Shown here in pieces: positions 39,796 to 48,850 of a stretch of DNA of 64,000 nucleotides (position 1 is its first letter; each line of letters opens with the position of its first letter). Under the pieces are notes generated by a model. It saw nothing but the letters and a program-made list of their open reading frames with translations, was not told where the DNA came from and searched no databases. This DNA is from JAOADN01 sp049323795. Lineage in GTDB: Bacteria > Pseudomonadota > Alphaproteobacteria > Rhodobacterales > Rhodobacteraceae. A program made the translations under genes and the position numbers. The stretch spans positions 21,861 through 85,860 of the forward strand of contig JBMOOH010000042.1 of NCBI GenBank assembly GCA_049323795.1, read 5' to 3'.

Positions 39796-39844
39796 ATGCC
39801 GCCTGTCTTTGGCCAGGACCGGCTTCCGCTTCTGCCGGACAGGC
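39749..39844. repeat. 96-bp palindromic dispersed repeat, copy 1 (overlaps truB 3' end)
   Basis: Perfect 10-bp ends GCCTGTCCGG and CCGGACAGGC, with inner arms CAGAAGCG / CGCTTCTG. A second related copy lies at 62685-62778. It looks like a MITE- or REP-like element. Confidence 0.7.
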
Positions 39845-39981
39845 GCCGGGGCGGGGGAGGCGCTGCCTCCCCGGACCCCACCGGGATGTTTCCGCCAGGA
39901 TGAAGGGCATGCCTGCTTCATCTTGGAGGCAAGTATCCCGGGGGAGGCGCCCGCAGGGCGTCGGGGGCGGAGCCCCCACCG
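39845..39981. other. Intergenic stretch between truB and the flavoenzyme gene
   Basis: 137 bp, GC-rich, with a possible hairpin GGGGGAGGCG / CGCCTCCC-type arrangement but no T-run. No gene seen. Confidence 0.4.
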
Positions 39982-41958
39982 TCACACCGCCAGCGCCGCC
40001 TTCCGCCCCTCGTGGAACGCGTAGGGGGCCTGTCGCGGCGCCGCCGCGTCGCCGATCAGGATGGGGTTCAGGTCGGAGAGGTCCGCCGACAGCGGATCGA
40101 AGGCGCGGTTGGTGGTTGACATGACGAGTGCGCTGGCGGGGATGCGCAGGGTTTCGCGGGTGAGGAGCGAGAGCACGGTCGCGCCGTCCCCGTGCCATTC
40201 GGCGATGGCGCTTTCGGTCAGGACGCGCACCCCGGCCCTGGCGAGACGGGCGCGGAGGGGGGCGTCGGCAGAGGTGCGGGCGATTTCCTTGCCGAGGAAG
40301 GGCTCGGGGGTGACGATGGTGAGTTGCCTGCCCTGTTCGGCGAGTGCCCAGGCGGTGCCGAGGCCGCGCCAGTTGCCGCCCTCGTCGTAGAGGATCACGC
40401 CGTCGCCGAGCTTTGCCTCGCGGCGCATCACGTCTTCCGGGAACCAGACATTGCCCTTGTCGATGCCGGGCAGGCGGGGGCGGGCGGGAAGCCAGCGCTG
40501 GAAACCGTCGGGGTCGGGCAGCGAGCCGGTGGCGAGGATCACGGTGTCGGGGTTCAGCGCACGGATGTCGGCCGCCTCGGCGAAGGTGTTGAGGAACACG
40601 CGGACCTGGAGCTTTTCCAGTTGCCTCTCGTACCAGCGGAGGAGGTCGCCGATCTGGCCGCGGCGGGGCTGCAGGGCGGCGAGGCGGAACTGCCCGCCGA
40701 CTTGCGGTCCGGCCTCGATCAGCGTCACGCGGTGGCCGCGTTCGGCGGCGGCGCGGGCGGCCTCAAGCCCGGCGGGGCCGCCACCCACGACCACGACACC
40801 CTTCGGCGAGGGTGCCGGGGTGAAGCGGTCGCCGCCCCATTCCCATTCCCGCCCGGCCGAGGGGTTGACGAGGCAGGAGATCCAGTAGTCGCGGCTCCGC
40901 CTGCCCCAGCACATCTGGTTGCACGAGATGCAGCCCCGGACGTCCTCGGCCCGGCCTTCGGCGGTCTTGCGGGCGAGGTGGGGGTCGGCGATCTGGCCGC
41001 GCACGATGGAGACGAGGTCGGCCTGGCCCGAGGCGATGATGGCTTCGGCGCTCTCGGGGGTGCGGACATGGGCCTCGGACGTGACGCGCGCGTGTTTCAC
41101 CACGGCCTTGAGCCGTTCGGTCACGGGGGTCGTCAGCTTCTCGCCGAAAAGGAAAGTGGGCATCAGGCGTTCGAAGTCGAGATAGCCGCCGTGGCCCACG
41201 GTCACGTAGTCGATGTGGCCGGTCGCGTCGTGCAGCGCCACGATCTCGCAGAGGTCGTCGATGGACGGCAGGACGGGCTGGGCGTCGGACCAGCTTATGG
41301 CAAGGCCGATGACGAAGTCCTCGCCGCAGGCACGGCGGATGCGTTCGACGATGCTGCGCGAGAGGCGGGTGCGGTTTTCGAGGCTGCCGCCCCAGCGGTC
41401 GTCGCGGGTGTTCGACCAGGGCGACCAGAACTGGTCGAGCAGCGAATGGTAGGCCGCCCAGACCTCGACGCCCTGGAACCCGGCCTTGCGGCAGCGGACG
41501 GCGGCGGCGACGTGGGCCTCGACCAGTTCCCCGATCTCGCTCTCGGTCATGCGGTGGCTGCCGTCCGAGTCGTGGTAGCTCGGGCCGCCGCCGGGCGACC
41601 AGTGGGGGGCGAAGCTCAGGTCGGAATCGCCGTGCGCGCCGATGTGGTAGAGCTGCTGGAGGATGACGGCGCCCGCGTCCTTCACCGGCCCCGTGACCTT
41701 GCGGAAATGCGGGATGACCTCGTCGGTGGAGTGGAGGAAGTTCCCGCGCGTCAGCACGCCGGTGCGGTGGACCGGCATGGGTTCCGCCACGATCATCGCG
41801 GCCCCGCCCAGCGCGCGCTCGAGGAGGTAGGCGGCGAAGCGGGGACCGGGGAGGCCCGCGTCGGACATGTTGGCGGTATGGGCGCCGAAGACGATGCGGT
41901 TGCGGAGCGTGTGGCCGCGCAGTGCGAGAGGAGAGAGGAGGTGGGGGTGGAGGGTCAT
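39982..41958 (-). CDS. TMADH/OYE-type FMN and 4Fe-4S oxidoreductase (N-methyl compound demethylase/dehydrogenase)
   Basis: 658 residues. The N-terminal OYE-like TIM barrel has NRIVFGAHTANMSDAGLPGP, QLYHIGAHGDSDLSFAPHWS and GGSLENRTRLSRSIVERIRR. A 4Fe-4S loop has C-x2-C-x3-C-x11-C (CISCNQMCWG...SC), then a Rossmann FAD/NAD module (VVVVGGGPAGLEAARAAAER, VILATGSLP). This is the trimethylamine dehydrogenase, 2,4-dienoyl-CoA reductase and stachydrine demethylase group. The linked MttB-like and aldehyde dehydrogenase genes point to oxidative demethylation of a quaternary amine or betaine; the substrate is not determined. Confidence 0.85.
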   Translation of the reverse strand: MTLHPHLLSPLALRGHTLRNRIVFGAHTANMSDAGLPGPRFAAYLLERALGGAAMIVAEPMPVHRTGVLTRGNFLHSTDEVIPHFRKVTGPVKDAGAVILQQLYHIGAHGDSDLSFAPHWSPGGGPSYHDSDGSHRMTESEIGELVEAHVAAAVRCRKAGFQGVEVWAAYHSLLDQFWSPWSNTRDDRWGGSLENRTRLSRSIVERIRRACGEDFVIGLAISWSDAQPVLPSIDDLCEIVALHDATGHIDYVTVGHGGYLDFERLMPTFLFGEKLTTPVTERLKAVVKHARVTSEAHVRTPESAEAIIASGQADLVSIVRGQIADPHLARKTAEGRAEDVRGCISCNQMCWGRRSRDYWISCLVNPSAGREWEWGGDRFTPAPSPKGVVVVGGGPAGLEAARAAAERGHRVTLIEAGPQVGGQFRLAALQPRRGQIGDLLRWYERQLEKLQVRVFLNTFAEAADIRALNPDTVILATGSLPDPDGFQRWLPARPRLPGIDKGNVWFPEDVMRREAKLGDGVILYDEGGNWRGLGTAWALAEQGRQLTIVTPEPFLGKEIARTSADAPLRARLARAGVRVLTESAIAEWHGDGATVLSLLTRETLRIPASALVMSTTNRAFDPLSADLSDLNPILIGDAAAPRQAPYAFHEGRKAALAV

Positions 41959-42055
41959 TTCTCTGTCCAGGCCTCAGGAAGAAGCGACGAGGATCGCGCC
42001 TGCCCCGTGGGCGGGTCGGGCGCGATCCGGGGCTGACGCCCCGGCAAGGGACAGC

Positions 42056-43627
42056 TCAGTACCACGCATCCGGCATCTCGCCCTTCCGTCGCGCCACGAA
42101 GTCCTTGAGCGCCTCGTCCACGCCTTCGTCGAGCGGCGGCGCGACATATTCCTCGAGCCGCTTCTTCCAGAGCCGGTTCGCCCGCCAGGAAGCATCGTGC
42201 GAGCCGTCGATCTCCCACTGCTCGAAGGGCCGGTTGTCGGCGATCTCGCTGTCCCAGTAGGCGGTTTCGTAGTTGGCCAGCGTGTGGGCCGAGCCGAAGA
42301 AGTGGTTCCCCGGCCCGACCTCCTGGAAGGCGCCGAAGGCGAGCTGGTTCTCGTCCACCGTCACGCCGTCGAGATAGGTGTGCAGCGCCCCGCAGAGGTC
42401 GGTGTCCATCACGAACTTCTCGTAGGACATGGAGAGAAGTCCATCGAGGAACCCGGCCGAATGCAGGATGAAGTTCGCCCCGCAATGGATGGCGGCGAGC
42501 ATCGACATCGTGCCCTCGGTCATCGCGTGGGCATCGGGCAGCTTCGCGGTGGTGAAGTTGCCCGAGCAGCGGAGCGGCAGGTTCAGGCGGCGGCAGAGCT
42601 GCCCGATCACCATGCTGCCGATCGCCGGTTCCGGCGTGCCGAAGGTGGGCGAGCCGGATTTCAGCGCCGTCGAGGAGAGGAAGTTGCCGAAGATCACCGG
42701 CGCGCCCGGACGCTCCAGTTGCGTCAGAGCGCAGCCCGCCATCGTCTCGGCCAGGCTCTGCGCGATGGCGCCCGCGTTCGTCACCGGCCCCATCGCGCCG
42801 CCGAGGATGAAGGGCACGACGACCGCGCACTGGTTGGCCCGGGCGTAGGCGCGGAGCGACTTCGTCATCGTCCCGTCCCAGACCAGGGGCGAGTTGACGT
42901 TGACATTGCCGAGGATCACGCAGTTCGCGTCCACGAAACCGCGCCCGAAGAGGATGCGGGCCATCTCGATGTTGTCCTCGCTGCGCTCCTCGGCGGTGAC
43001 GGAGCCCATGAAGGCGCGGTCGGAATACCTGATGTGGCTGTAGACCATGTCGAGGTGGCGCTTGTTCACCGGCAGGTCGGTCGGCTCGCAGATCGTCCCG
43101 CCCGAGTGATGGAGCCAGGGCGAGGACTGCGCGAGCTTGATGAAGTTGCGGAAGTCCTCGATGGTTCCGAAGCGGCGCCCCCTGTCGAGGTCCATCACGA
43201 AGGGGCTTCCGTAGGCCGGCGAGAACACCACGTTCCTTCCCCCCACCCTCACGCTGTTTGCCGGGTTCCGGGCGTGCTGGGTGAATTCGGGCGGCGCGGT
43301 CCTCAGGATCTCGCGCAGCATCCCCCTGTCGAAGCGGACAAGCCGCCCGTCGATCCGCGCCCCGGCCCGCCGCCAGTGATCGAGCGCCACCGGATCGTCG
43401 CGGAACTCGATCCCGACTTCGGCGAGGATGCGGTCGGCGGCATCCTCGATGCGGACGAGGTTTTCCTCGGACAGGATGTCGTAAGGCGGGATGCCCCGGA
43501 CAATGTAGGGACGGTGGAGGGCCTTCATATCGACGGACGCGCGTTCGCGGCGGCGCGCCTCGCGGCCTCCGTGACGACCCTCGTGACGACCCTCGTGACG
43601 CCCAGGCACAGTCTTGTCGGCAGCCAT
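42056..43627 (-). CDS. MttB-family (non-pyrrolysine) methyltransferase
   Basis: 523 residues. It shows the MttB fold: SEENLVRIEDAADRILAEVG, NPANSVRVGGRNVVFSPAYG, GGTICEPTDLPVNKRHLDMV, and the C-terminal YLDGVTVDENQLAFGAFQEV. The frame is continuous with no amber codon, so it belongs to the widespread non-pyrrolysine branch that includes glycine-betaine and related corrinoid methyltransferases. The true start may be the ATG at 43528 (MKALHRPYIVRG); the extra N-terminus is basic and contains a duplicated RHEG unit. No corrinoid protein gene lies next to it. It is paired with the TMADH-type flavoenzyme. Confidence 0.85.
   Translation of the reverse strand: MAADKTVPGRHEGRHEGRHGGREARRRERASVDMKALHRPYIVRGIPPYDILSEENLVRIEDAADRILAEVGIEFRDDPVALDHWRRAGARIDGRLVRFDRGMLREILRTAPPEFTQHARNPANSVRVGGRNVVFSPAYGSPFVMDLDRGRRFGTIEDFRNFIKLAQSSPWLHHSGGTICEPTDLPVNKRHLDMVYSHIRYSDRAFMGSVTAEERSEDNIEMARILFGRGFVDANCVILGNVNVNSPLVWDGTMTKSLRAYARANQCAVVVPFILGGAMGPVTNAGAIAQSLAETMAGCALTQLERPGAPVIFGNFLSSTALKSGSPTFGTPEPAIGSMVIGQLCRRLNLPLRCSGNFTTAKLPDAHAMTEGTMSMLAAIHCGANFILHSAGFLDGLLSMSYEKFVMDTDLCGALHTYLDGVTVDENQLAFGAFQEVGPGNHFFGSAHTLANYETAYWDSEIADNRPFEQWEIDGSHDASWRANRLWKKRLEEYVAPPLDEGVDEALKDFVARRKGEMPDAWY
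43571..43594. repeat. 12-bp tandem duplication in the MttB-like gene N-terminus
   Basis: GTGACGACCCTC occurs twice, with a third partial copy, giving repeated RHEG units on the minus strand. Confidence 0.8.
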
Positions 43628-43807
43628 TCACAGACCCCGTCCGTCCGGGACACAGTTCCCGGATGCGATGCTACGGTCGCCGGACAGCGAGGCGGTAGCC
43701 GCGCAGGCGACATCGGCGGGGGGGGAAATGTCGCTTTCCATGCGTCGGAGCGAAAAGGGGCGGGGAGGTCCCCCCGCGCCCCGATGGCCCGCCGCCGTCC
43801 GGCAGAC

Positions 43808-45265
43808 CTACTCCGCCGCGTCCCTGACCGAGAAATCCCAGCCGGAGATGCCCTTTTCCTCGAGGAACTCCATGATCCCCCAGACCCCGCCCTCGCGCGC
43901 GCGGCCGGACTGCTTGACGCCGCCGAAGAAGCTGCCCGCGCCACGCGGCTTGCCGTTCATCTCGACCATGCCGGACCTGAGCCGCAAGGCCAGCCGGTTC
44001 GCCCGCGCCGCATCGCCCGTCTGGACGAAGTTCGTCAGCCCGTAGGGCGTGTCGTTGGCGATGGCGACGGCTTCCTCCTCGGTCTCGAAGGGGATCATGC
44101 ACATCACGGGGCCGAAGATCTCTTCCTTCTCGATCGTCATCCCCGGCGCCACGTCGGCGAAGATCGTGGGCTTGACGTAGAAGCCGCGGTTGAACCCCTC
44201 GGGCAGGCCGGGACCGCCGCAGACGAGCCGCGCGCCTTCGTCGATGCCCTTCCGGATGTAGCCCTGGATCTGGTCCCACTGGCGCTTGTTCACGACCGGG
44301 CCGATATGGGGCCCATGTTCGTGCGCTGGCCCGACCTTGATCGAGTTCGCCACCGCGGCCGCGCGTGACACCGCCTCGTCGTAGAACCTCCGCTCGACCA
44401 GCATCCGGCTCGGCGCGTTGCAGGACTGGCCGGTGTTCTCCATCATCCGGCGGACCGACCGCTCGATCGCCTTGTCGCCGGCATCGGCGAAGACAAGGTT
44501 CGCGCCCTTGCCGCCCAGTTCCAGCGCGACGCGCTTCAGCGTGTCGGCCGCGGCCTTCGAGATGGCGCGGCCCGCGCGGGTCGATCCGGTGAACGAGATC
44601 ATCTCGACATCCGGGTGCGTCGACATCTGCGTGCCGACGCCGGGTCCGTCCCCGTTCACGAGGTTGAAGACACCCGGCGGGATGCCCGCGTCATGGCAGA
44701 ACTCGGCAAACAGCATCGCGTTCAGGGGCGATTGCTCGCTGGGCTTCAGCACGCAGGTGCAGCCTGCCAGCATCGCCGGAATGGCCTTGAGCGCGATCTG
44801 GTTCACCGGCCAGTTCCACGGCGTGATGAGGCCGACGACGCCGATCGGCTCCATCGCCACGGCCGACATCGGCGCCTGCGGGCCGAGCGGCCGGACCCAA
44901 GCGATTTCCTCGAAGGCCTTGAGGAAGTTGTTGGTGTGCCAGGGCAGGCAGGTCGCCTGATCGGACAGCGCGAAGTCGATGGGCGCGCCCATCTCCATGC
45001 TGATCGCGTCCGCGAACTCCCTCTCGCGCGCCGCATACTGCTCGAGGATCCTCGCCACCAGCCGCGCGCGTTCCCTGGGCGGCGTCGCGGCCCAGCCGGG
45101 GAAGGCGGCCCTGGCGGCGGCGACGGCGGCGTCGGTGTCGGCCCGGTCGCCGAGCGAGATGACCGCGCAGGGTTCCTCGGTCGAGGGGTTGATGACCTGC
45201 CAGTCGCGCGCCGAAGCCGGCTTGACCCAGCGGCCGTTGATGTAGAATTCGCGTCTCTCGATCAT
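43808..45265 (-). CDS. Aldehyde dehydrogenase family protein
   Basis: 485 residues from MIERREFYINGRWVKPASAR. NAD(P)-dependent ALDH: WNWPVNQIALKAIPAMLAGC, SFTGSTRAGRAISKAAADTL, catalytic Glu region ALELGGKGANLVFADAGD, and catalytic Cys in NTGQSCNAPSRMLVERRFYD. The C-terminus has GGVKQSGRAREGGVWGIMEF. It probably oxidises the aldehyde released from the methylated amine/betaine pathway. The start at 45265 begins the conserved N-terminus; longer readings are not used. Confidence 0.9.
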   Translation of the reverse strand: MIERREFYINGRWVKPASARDWQVINPSTEEPCAVISLGDRADTDAAVAAARAAFPGWAATPPRERARLVARILEQYAAREREFADAISMEMGAPIDFALSDQATCLPWHTNNFLKAFEEIAWVRPLGPQAPMSAVAMEPIGVVGLITPWNWPVNQIALKAIPAMLAGCTCVLKPSEQSPLNAMLFAEFCHDAGIPPGVFNLVNGDGPGVGTQMSTHPDVEMISFTGSTRAGRAISKAAADTLKRVALELGGKGANLVFADAGDKAIERSVRRMMENTGQSCNAPSRMLVERRFYDEAVSRAAAVANSIKVGPAHEHGPHIGPVVNKRQWDQIQGYIRKGIDEGARLVCGGPGLPEGFNRGFYVKPTIFADVAPGMTIEKEEIFGPVMCMIPFETEEEAVAIANDTPYGLTNFVQTGDAARANRLALRLRSGMVEMNGKPRGAGSFFGGVKQSGRAREGGVWGIMEFLEEKGISGWDFSVRDAAE

Positions 45266-45543
45266 GGGGGCCTCCGTTGCCTCACCCTTCTTCGCAGTCC
45301 GTTCGGCCGGCCGCAACGGCGGGAACGACGGCAAAGCGGCGGAAAACGCTCTCATCCGCCGGGCGGGCCGGTGGAAGTCGCGCGGCAGCCGGCCGGGGCA
45401 CCGGCGACAAATCTTCTCCGGCCGACAGGTTCCATGGACCGCCGTCCCTATTCGGGTCCTGAGACTGCGCAGGGGGATGAACAGCGTTCCGCAAGGGCGT
45501 ATATCTGACGGCGCAAACCGCACCGCCACCAACGGAGCCTGCC

Positions 45544-46197
45544 ATGAGCCTTCGCATCAACGATACTGTTCCCGACTTCACCGCCGAGACGGATCAGGGG
45601 CCGATCCGCTTCCATGACTGGATCGGCGACGGCTGGGCCATCCTGTTCTCGCATCCGAAGGATTTCACGCCGGTCTGCACCACCGAGTTCGGCGCCGTCG
45701 CGCGGCTTGACGCCGAGTGGAAGAAGCGCGGCGTGAAGGTCATCGGCGTCAGCGTCGACAGCGCCGCCGACCACAGGAAATGGAAGGCCGACATCGAGGC
45801 CGCCGGCGGCGCCGCGCCCGCCTTCCCGATCATCGCCGACGCCGGGCTGGCGGTCTCGAAGGCCTACGACATGCTGCCGGGCGGCGCCGTGATGCCGGAA
45901 AACCGCACGCCCGCCGACAGCCAGACGGTCCGCGCCGTCTTCATCATCGGGCCGGACAAGAAGCTGAAGCTCTCGATGACCTACCCGATGACGGTCGGCC
46001 GCAACTTCGGCGAGGTCCTGCGCGCCGTCGATGCGCTCCAGACCTCGGCCGGCAAGGGCGTCGCCACCCCCGCCGACTGGCAGCCCGGTGAGGACGTGAT
46101 CATCCCCGTCGCGGTCAACGACGAGGCCGCGAAGGAGAAGTTCGGCGAGTTCCGCAAGGTGCTGCCCTACCTGCGCTACACGAAGGTGCCGGGCTGA
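45544..46197 (+). CDS. 1-Cys peroxiredoxin (Prx6-type)
   Basis: 217 residues. It reduces peroxides using the peroxidatic Cys in SHPKDFTPVCTTEFGAVARL (PVCTTE). The Prx6-type long C-terminus is present (WQPGEDVIIPVAVNDEAAKE, ending LRYTKVPG). A resolving Cys is not seen, so it is of the 1-Cys type. It is divergent from the aldehyde dehydrogenase (279-bp gap) and convergent with the glycan genes. Confidence 0.94.
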   Translation: MSLRINDTVPDFTAETDQGPIRFHDWIGDGWAILFSHPKDFTPVCTTEFGAVARLDAEWKKRGVKVIGVSVDSAADHRKWKADIEAAGGAAPAFPIIADAGLAVSKAYDMLPGGAVMPENRTPADSQTVRAVFIIGPDKKLKLSMTYPMTVGRNFGEVLRAVDALQTSAGKGVATPADWQPGEDVIIPVAVNDEAAKEKFGEFRKVLPYLRYTKVPG

Positions 46198-46206
46198 TCG
46201 GGGGAT

Positions 46207-46235
46207 GGACGGGCCGTCCAGGCGGCGGCCCGTCC
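46207..46235. terminator. Possible terminator hairpin after peroxiredoxin
   Basis: GGACGGGCCG pairs with CGGCCCGTCC with a 9-nt loop between convergent genes. No T-run, so the function is uncertain. Confidence 0.4.
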
Positions 46236-46252
46236 GCGGTGCCCGGCTGCCC

Positions 46253-47020
46253 CTACCCGCGGCCGAGCGGCACCATGGCGCGCCGCGCCACGGGATGCGC
46301 GAGCCGGCGGAGCGCCATCCGCGCCTGCGCGGCGAACCTCCTTGCACGGTAGGTGCGGTAGTCCGCCCGGCTGAGTCCCGCGTAGATCGTGCGGTCCACC
46401 CGGCCGATGCTCGTGCGGGCGGGGACGGGCGGGGCGAAGCCCTCGGCCGCGCAGCGGTCGAGCTGCAGCGCAAGTGCGGGGACGGCCTGCCAGGATGACA
46501 GCTCGTAGGCCGCGCAGATGACCGCATCGGCCAGTCCCGCCGAGCGGTCCGCGCGGGCCAGGAGTCTGCGGGCGGCGCCGGGCCAGAGGACATAGGCAGC
46601 CGCGCCGGAATGGTCCTGCCACAGACGGCGCAGCGGCAGCGCCGGATGCGCGCGGCCCAGCAGCTTGGCGCGGCCCCGGGTTTCCAGCGTGACGTGGTCA
46701 AGGCCCGAAGCGCGGTCGAGACGCGCAAGCAGATCCGGCACCGGGGGCATCAGGACGGCGTCGTCCTCGAGTACGAGAACCGGTGCCTCGCCAGCCGCGA
46801 TCGTTTCCCACACCCGCCGGTGGGACGCATGGGCAGCCTTCTCGGCATCCGACAGGGGCCGTTGCCAGCGCCCCCAGTAGGGGTGGCCGGTCGCGGGCAC
46901 CAGCGTGGCAGGGGTGGTCGCTTCGACAAGGTCGAAGGCAATGCCCAGCGCGCGAAGCTGGGCCGTCTGGAATTCGCGCCTTTCCTGCGCCGACACCAGA
47001 TTGATGACCATGGCGCGCAT
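46253..47020 (-). CDS. Glycosyltransferase family 25 protein (LPS-type)
   Basis: 255 residues from MRAMVINLVSAQERREFQTA. It has the GT25 opening (short strand, then RR..F..QL..LG) and the DxD-like APVLVLEDDAVLMPPVPDLL. Family members add galactose or related sugars to lipooligosaccharide. The ATG overlaps the stop of the GT4 gene as TGATG. It is the last gene of the surface-glycan operon. Confidence 0.85.
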   Translation of the reverse strand: MRAMVINLVSAQERREFQTAQLRALGIAFDLVEATTPATLVPATGHPYWGRWQRPLSDAEKAAHASHRRVWETIAAGEAPVLVLEDDAVLMPPVPDLLARLDRASGLDHVTLETRGRAKLLGRAHPALPLRRLWQDHSGAAAYVLWPGAARRLLARADRSAGLADAVICAAYELSSWQAVPALALQLDRCAAEGFAPPVPARTSIGRVDRTIYAGLSRADYRTYRARRFAAQARMALRRLAHPVARRAMVPLGRG

Positions 47021-48081
47021 CAGTCGCCCGTGCGCTGCGCGTCCAGACGCGCCGGATCGGTGAGGTTGCCCGAGAACAGCCGGAGGTAGGCCTCGGCCAC
47101 CGCCTCCTCGCTGAACATCGCGGCAAGCCGTGTCCGGGCGTTCGCCGCATATCCTCTGGCCGCCGCAGGGTCGTCGCGCAGCCGGGCAAGCGCCGCTGCC
47201 ATCGCGGCGGGATCGTCGATCGGCACCATCAGGCCGTCGGTTCCGTCGCGCATGAACCAGTCGGGCCCCTCGGCCCGGGTCGAGACCGATGGCGTGCCGG
47301 CCGCCCAGGCCTCGAGCAGGACGTTGCCGAGCGGCTCGTGGCGCGAGGGCAGGACGAAGGCGTCGGCGGCGGCGATGTGGTGGACCGGCTCCCTGACCCA
47401 GCCCGTGAAGCGGACCCGGTCCGCGACCCCGAGGTCCCGCGCCAGCACCTCGAGCGCCGCACGTTCCTCGCCGTCGCCCACCAGCCAGAGCCACGCATCG
47501 GGAAGCATGGCGATTGCGCGCAGGGCCGTATCGAAACCCTTGCGCGGAACGAACCGCCCCCCCGCCGCGACCAGGAACGCACCGGGGGGCGTGCCGAGAT
47601 GCGCGCGCGCAACCGGAACAGGCGTCACGGCGCGGGGAAAGTTCGAAATCGTCACGGCGGGCCTGGTCCAGCCGAGCGAACGGCAACGCTCCGCGATGCC
47701 CGGTATGTTTCCGACCAGCACGTCGCAGGCGGCGAAGTGCTTCAGATGCCTCGGGAAGTCCCCCATCCTTGCGATCTTCACCGCCGGCGCCCCGGAGGGC
47801 ATCAGCCGGGCGGCGCGGGGCATCCACGCCATGATCGCGTCAGGATTCCAGCGGCGGATCAGCCAGCGGACCCGCAGGTGAAGCAGGTTCCCCCCGATCT
47901 CGAGCCGGCGGAAGTTGTTCTGGATCACCGGACCGAAGGGCGAAATCTCGGTCAGCCAGGACCGGTCGGGACGAATGACGAAGCGCTGTTCCACACCCCG
48001 GTCCGCAAGTGCCGCGACGAGGTTCACGAAAAACCGCTCGGCACCGCCCTCGCGCCCGAAATGCATGTGGAGGACGCGCAT
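47020..48081 (-). CDS. Glycosyltransferase family 4 protein
   Basis: 353 residues from MRVLHMHFGREGGAERFFVN. The GT-B fold has the N-terminal GGAERF acceptor motif and C-terminal donor motifs LVAAGGRFVPRKGFDTALRA and VLPSRHEPLGNVLLEAWAAG (the E of the EX7E motif). Likely transfers a sugar onto LPS or another surface glycan. It lies between the two GT25 genes. Confidence 0.88.
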   Translation of the reverse strand: MRVLHMHFGREGGAERFFVNLVAALADRGVEQRFVIRPDRSWLTEISPFGPVIQNNFRRLEIGGNLLHLRVRWLIRRWNPDAIMAWMPRAARLMPSGAPAVKIARMGDFPRHLKHFAACDVLVGNIPGIAERCRSLGWTRPAVTISNFPRAVTPVPVARAHLGTPPGAFLVAAGGRFVPRKGFDTALRAIAMLPDAWLWLVGDGEERAALEVLARDLGVADRVRFTGWVREPVHHIAAADAFVLPSRHEPLGNVLLEAWAAGTPSVSTRAEGPDWFMRDGTDGLMVPIDDPAAMAAALARLRDDPAAARGYAANARTRLAAMFSEEAVAEAYLRLFSGNLTDPARLDAQRTGD

Positions 48082-48089
48082 CCGACCTT

Positions 48090-48845
48090 TCAGCCCCTCC
48101 GCTGTGCGGCCCAGGCGCGCGACAGGCCGCGCCGGTAGTTCCACTGGTAGCGGATCGCCCGCAGAAGCGCGCCGACCCCGCCCCTCGCGGCATCGCGGCG
48201 GGCGCGTCCGATGGTGCCGGTGGCGGCCTGCTGGTCGCCCACCCGGACCGGCGGCGGGGTGACCATCGCCACCCTCAGGCCGGTTTCCCAGAAGAACTTC
48301 TGGTCCTCGTCCACAGGGCGGAAGAACGGCAGCGCCCGGCCTGCCAGCCGGGCGGCTGCGGCCCGCGTCAGTCCGTAACCGATCAGGCAGGTCGGCACCC
48401 GCAGCGGAACGAGGAGCCGGTGCGACGGCCCGAGCGGCCGTGACGCGAAGGTCCTGGGATCGGGATCGAAGGCGAAGAGCTTCACCATGTCCCAGTCGCC
48501 CGCCCGGTCCTCCGAAAGAAGCCCCAGCACCTCGGGAAGGGCCCCGGATGCGGCGAAGTCGTCCTCGAAGACGAACCCGCCGGGATCCTCGCCGCCGGCG
48601 ATCCGCCGCCACGCCGCGATGTGGCTCAGGTAGCAGCCGATCTCGGCCGGCACGAGCGGTGCGCGCGCACGCCTTGCATTTGCTTCCGCGTCATAGACCC
48701 GGGCGATCTCGTCGGCCGGCAGCGCCCAGCCGTTCACCGCCTCGATCCGCTCCCACGGCAGGCCGAACCCGTCCAGGACCGCCGCCGCGTTCTTCATCCG
48801 CACGGTGTTGTCGGCGAGGTTGATGACGTGGGACCGCCAGATCAT
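48090..48845 (-). CDS. Glycosyltransferase family 25 protein (second)
   Basis: 251 residues from MIWRSHVINLADNTVRMKNA. It has the GT25 pattern with GCYLSHIAAWRRIAGGEDPG and FVFEDDFAASGALPEVLGLL (EDD). RPVDEDQKFFWE follows. Its C-terminus is basic (NYRRGLSRAWAAQRRG). It likely acts at a different step from the 46-kb GT25, as the two are divergent in sequence. Co-transcribed with the FkbM methyltransferase gene upstream. Confidence 0.83.
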   Translation of the reverse strand: MIWRSHVINLADNTVRMKNAAAVLDGFGLPWERIEAVNGWALPADEIARVYDAEANARRARAPLVPAEIGCYLSHIAAWRRIAGGEDPGGFVFEDDFAASGALPEVLGLLSEDRAGDWDMVKLFAFDPDPRTFASRPLGPSHRLLVPLRVPTCLIGYGLTRAAAARLAGRALPFFRPVDEDQKFFWETGLRVAMVTPPPVRVGDQQAATGTIGRARRDAARGGVGALLRAIRYQWNYRRGLSRAWAAQRRG

Positions 48846-48850
48846 CGCCG

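Noticed and set aside
42056..43627. Pyrrolysine-containing trimethylamine methyltransferase (MttB)
   Set aside because: The frame has no internal amber codon, so this is the non-pyrrolysine branch.
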